DNA of 8,257 nt from Candidatus Aphodoplasma excrementigallinarum. GTDB lineage: Bacteria; Bacillota; Clostridia; UBA1381; UMGS1253. The stretch covers positions 1-8,257 of the forward strand of contig DVOF01000221.1 in assembly GCA_018713805.1 (NCBI GenBank), given 5' to 3'. Both the position numbers and the translations under genes were made by a program. This document shows positions 6,211 to 8,257 of the stretch, one piece after another (the stretch's first letter is position 1; every line of letters begins with the position of its first letter). The notes under the pieces are model-generated. The model did not search any database. It saw only the letters and a program-made list of their open reading frames with translations, and had not been told where the DNA came from.

Positions 6211-6942
6211 TCATTGTTTTGCCAGTTCCTTTTCACAAAACGCGAGATCTTCGAGCGTATTTACCCCGTAGATCTCCGTGAGCGAATCAATCGAATACGT
6301 CTCTACCTTTTTCCCTTCCGAGAGAAAAATCATCGGCATATCGGTGAGGTAATACTCGCCCTGCGCATTGCTGTTTTTCAGCTTTTTAAGCCCCTCAAAC
6401 AGCAGCGGCGCTTTAAACACATAGATTCCGACATTGAGCTCTTTGATCTTCTTCTGCTCTTCGTCGCAGTCCTTGTCTTCCACAATCGCCTGCACCGCGC
6501 CGTCCTTGTCCCGTACAATCCTGCCATAGGCCGGTGGGTCATCCACTACAGCGGTCAAAAGCGTGCAGTCCGCCCCGCTCGCCTGATGCTTCTCGATCAC
6601 GGCCTGATACGTCTCCCGCCGCACCAGCGGCATGTCGCCGTAAAGAATCAGCACATCGCCGTCATAGCCGTCAAACTGGCCGCTGGCGCACTGCACGGCG
6701 TGCCCGGTGCCCTTCTGTTCCTCCTGTACGCTGTAACGGTACGCATCGCCCACGCATTCGATGACCTTTTCCTTCATATACCCAACGACGATAACCGTAT
6801 CCTGTTTATCAATAAAGTCGATATGGCCGAGCACATGCTCGATCAACGGCTTCCCGTTCGCCTCCCGCAGTACCTTCGGTAGGTTAAACTTTTCGCTTTG
6901 CAGGCGCTTCCCCTTTCCTGCCGCCAAAACAATTGCCTTCAT
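6211..6942 (-). CDS. Sugar nucleotidyltransferase, GlmU pyrophosphorylase-domain-like, without acetyltransferase domain
   Basis: A 243-residue NTP-transferase. Such enzymes join a sugar-1-phosphate to an NTP, giving a nucleotide sugar and pyrophosphate, with Mg2+, in the cytoplasm. The nucleotide-binding loop is LAAGKGKRLQSEKFNLPK (residues 6-23). Further GlmU-like landmarks are QEEQKGTGHAV (73-83), YGDMPLV with the metal-binding Asp103, AYGRIV (138-143), AIVEDKD (152-158), ELNVGIYVF (168-176), GEYYLTD (195-201) and GVNT (226-229). The protein stops where full GlmU (about 455 residues) would continue into a left-handed beta-helix acetyltransferase domain, so it is not a complete GlmU. The first loop has Lys for the usual Thr and about three extra residues before Pro-Lys. 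GGAGG (minus strand, 6952-6956) lies 9 bases before the start. It is 40 bases downstream of a GHMP sugar kinase, which probably supplies its sugar-1-phosphate. UTP is likely the nucleotide, but this and the sugar are unproven. Confidence 0.9.
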   Translation of the reverse strand: MKAIVLAAGKGKRLQSEKFNLPKVLREANGKPLIEHVLGHIDFIDKQDTVIVVGYMKEKVIECVGDAYRYSVQEEQKGTGHAVQCASGQFDGYDGDVLILYGDMPLVRRETYQAVIEKHQASGADCTLLTAVVDDPPAYGRIVRDKDGAVQAIVEDKDCDEEQKKIKELNVGIYVFKAPLLFEGLKKLKNSNAQGEYYLTDMPMIFLSEGKKVETYSIDSLTEIYGVNTLEDLAFCEKELAKQ

Positions 6943-6982
6943 GATCCCATGCCTCCATTTCTATCATAAACCGTTTCTATAC

Positions 6983-8110
6983 TTAATATACTTTGTCGAG
7001 CCGCGCGCCGGTATCCATCTTTAATATCCGGCCCGGGTACCCCATCTCTTCGACCGCCGCCTTGATTCGCGGCGCGTCCGCCTGGCGCGCATACACATAC
7101 AAACATCCGCCGCCACCGCTGCCGTTCAGCTTCCCGCCGAGCGCGCCGTTCTCATAGGCGACGGCAAATATCTTCTCCATCGTATCGGTCGAAATGCCAA
7201 GCCCGTCGCGCAGGTTGGCATGATGGCGGCATAGCAGCGTGCCGAGCTGTCCCTCGTCTACAGGCCCTTCGCCTGAGAGCAGGCGCTTTGCCTGCTGCAA
7301 AATTGCATAGTTGTCTACCGCCGTACACAGCTTGCGCCGGTGAAACGCGTCGAGCGCGGCAAGGCACTCCTCCTGCCGGTCATGGGTAATAAAATCCCGT
7401 ACCGTATGGATTCCAAAGGGGCGGAGCTGCTCCACCGCCTCCAACACAGGCACCTTCGACTCCGCCAGCACGCGCGTCGTATCCTTCGCCTGCAAGGTGT
7501 CGAACAGGACAAAGCAGCCGGGAATCTCCGCCCGGATGGGCGTCGCCTTTGCCCCTTCGGCAAAGTCAATATGTACCAAAGACCCGAGCGCGGACGTATA
7601 GTGGTCCATCATGCCGCCCGGCTCGTGAAACTCCGCCACCTCGGACAGAAAGCTCAAATACGCAATACGTGGCGCATCGTCCGCCTCTGGGTGTTCGATC
7701 GCCTCTAAAAGCGCCTTGACCAGCACAACTACCATCGTGGACGAAGAGCACATCCCCTTCCCAATCGGGATGGTCGAATCCATTTTGATGTCAAAGCCGC
7801 ACCGCAACGGATACCCCTCGCGCAAAAGTACCTGAAAGACGCTTTTGATGTAGTCGCGCTTTTTGTCATACACGATCGGCTGGCTTAGGTCAAACATGCG
7901 CTCCTGATACTGTCCCGCCGTGTTCTCCACATTCAGCGCCCCGAGCTTCGAGTCGCGTATCTTCAAATACACCATCCCGTCGGTGCGCGGACGGACGTGC
8001 GCGCTGAACCGCAGGTCAATCGCGGACGCAATCACTTCCAGCCCCAAATAGTCCAAATGCTCGCCAAACAGGCATATCCTCGATGGGGTTGAGCAAAGCA
8101 CCTCACGCAT
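6983..8110 (-). CDS. GHMP-family sugar kinase (galactokinase-like)
   Basis: A 375-residue cytoplasmic kinase that probably phosphorylates the anomeric hydroxyl of a sugar using ATP. All three GHMP motifs are present: the substrate motif PSRICLFGEHLDYLG (residues 9-23), the phosphate loop IPIGKGMCSSSTMVV (114-128) and the C-terminal GGKLNGSGGGGCLYVYA (325-341). EPGGMMDHYTSALGS (163-177) holds Asp169, the likely catalytic base as in the GIMDQ of galactokinase. Length is near the galactokinase norm of about 380-390. The sugar is not identifiable: galactose, N-acetylhexosamine, fucose, uronic acid and arabinose kinases all share this fold. Pairing with the nucleotidyltransferase downstream points to sugar-1-phosphate activation, not catabolism. 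The purine-rich GGGGGAAGGAA (minus strand, 8116-8126) precedes the start and no other start competes. The gene is intact and is the first of a two-gene minus-strand operon. Confidence 0.9.
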   Translation of the reverse strand: MREVLCSTPSRICLFGEHLDYLGLEVIASAIDLRFSAHVRPRTDGMVYLKIRDSKLGALNVENTAGQYQERMFDLSQPIVYDKKRDYIKSVFQVLLREGYPLRCGFDIKMDSTIPIGKGMCSSSTMVVVLVKALLEAIEHPEADDAPRIAYLSFLSEVAEFHEPGGMMDHYTSALGSLVHIDFAEGAKATPIRAEIPGCFVLFDTLQAKDTTRVLAESKVPVLEAVEQLRPFGIHTVRDFITHDRQEECLAALDAFHRRKLCTAVDNYAILQQAKRLLSGEGPVDEGQLGTLLCRHHANLRDGLGISTDTMEKIFAVAYENGALGGKLNGSGGGGCLYVYARQADAPRIKAAVEEMGYPGRILKMDTGARLDKVY

Positions 8111-8146
8111 ACGATTCCTTCCCCCTAAATTCTCTTAATCTTATAT

Positions 8147-8156
8147 ATGATATCAT
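8147..8156. repeat. Perfect 10-bp palindrome upstream of the GHMP kinase
   Basis: ATGATATCAT is its own reverse complement and lies 36 bases upstream of the kinase start, in an AT-rich leader. A minus-strand TTGGAA (8164-8159) directly precedes it, with a poor -10-like TAAGAT 15 bases further on. It could be a regulator site, but a 10-bp AT-rich palindrome can occur by chance. Confidence 0.25.
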
Positions 8157-8218
8157 GATTCCAATCTTCTGTATTTATGTTTTCTTGCTCTTTTTTTATA
8201 AAATATATACTTTTCCTC

Positions 8219-8247
8219 TTGTCTTTTTCCCATTTTTCCAGTATACT
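8219..8247 (+). promoter_or_regulatory. Sigma-70-like promoter reading out of the window to the right
   Basis: TTGTCT (8219-8224, 4 of 6 to TTGACA) and TATACT (8242-8247, 5 of 6 to TATAAT) are separated by exactly 17 bases. Transcription would begin near 8254 and run off the window, divergent from the kinase operon. The gene it would serve is not visible. Confidence 0.5.
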
Positions 8248-8257
8248 GCCCTTGAGG

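Larger units (their letters stand above)
8111..8257. other. AT-rich intergenic region, probably divergent promoter region
   Basis: About 147 bases with no credible coding frame, clearly more AT-rich than the flanking gene. It contains the kinase ribosome binding site, the palindrome at 8147-8156 and the rightward promoter at 8219-8247. The promoter of the minus-strand operon should lie here, but I found no minus-strand -35/-10 pair with good spacing. Confidence 0.5.

Noticed and set aside
6187..6882. 231-codon plus-strand open frame opposite the nucleotidyltransferase
   Set aside because: It starts inside the terminator hairpin and mirrors a gene with full family motifs; its own sequence shows no domain.
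6211..6942. Calling the nucleotidyltransferase a full GlmU
   Set aside because: At 243 residues it lacks the whole C-terminal beta-helix acetyltransferase domain, and its stop is followed directly by the terminator with no remnant coding sequence.

Overview
The window looks like chromosomal DNA from a moderately GC-rich Gram-positive Firmicute, most likely a gut-type clostridium. This rests on purine-rich AGGAGG-like ribosome binding sites, a DUF4358-type lipoprotein, a membrane-anchored SGNH protein with a Pro/Thr/Glu stalk, and an L-arabinose module with a non-classical FGGY kinase. Species cannot be named from the sequence alone. No tRNA, rRNA, CRISPR array, insertion sequence or phage gene was seen. 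The genes are densely packed, intact and free of frameshifts.

Region 1 (about 29-4661, plus strand) is a pentose catabolic operon. It holds a TIM-barrel sugar isomerase/epimerase, an FGGY pentulose kinase, L-arabinose isomerase (araA) and L-ribulose-5-phosphate 4-epimerase (araD). The last three form the standard route L-arabinose -> L-ribulose -> L-ribulose-5-phosphate -> D-xylulose-5-phosphate. They sit only 1-15 bases apart and are probably translationally coupled. The first gene lies 51 bases upstream of the kinase across an AT-rich spacer. It probably handles another ketopentose or its phosphate, but its substrate is not known. A hairpin with a T tract ends the operon at about 4692-4719.

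Region 2 (4801-6165, plus strand) is a two-gene cell-surface unit: a membrane-anchored SGNH/GDSL-type hydrolase followed 21 bases later by a small DUF4358 lipoprotein. Helically phased T tracts precede it. The membrane O-acyltransferase (MBOAT) often expected near such genes is not in the window.

Region 3 (6211-8110, minus strand) converges on region 2 across a shared, probably bidirectional terminator. It is a two-gene operon of a GHMP-family sugar kinase and a GlmU-like nucleotidyltransferase lacking the acetyltransferase domain. Together they could make a sugar-1-phosphate and convert it to a nucleotide sugar, which would suit cell-surface glycan synthesis or sugar salvage. The sugar is unidentified, and this pair is the least explained part of the window. 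An AT-rich region at 8111-8257 holds its upstream signals and a good sigma-70-like promoter pointing out of the window to the right.
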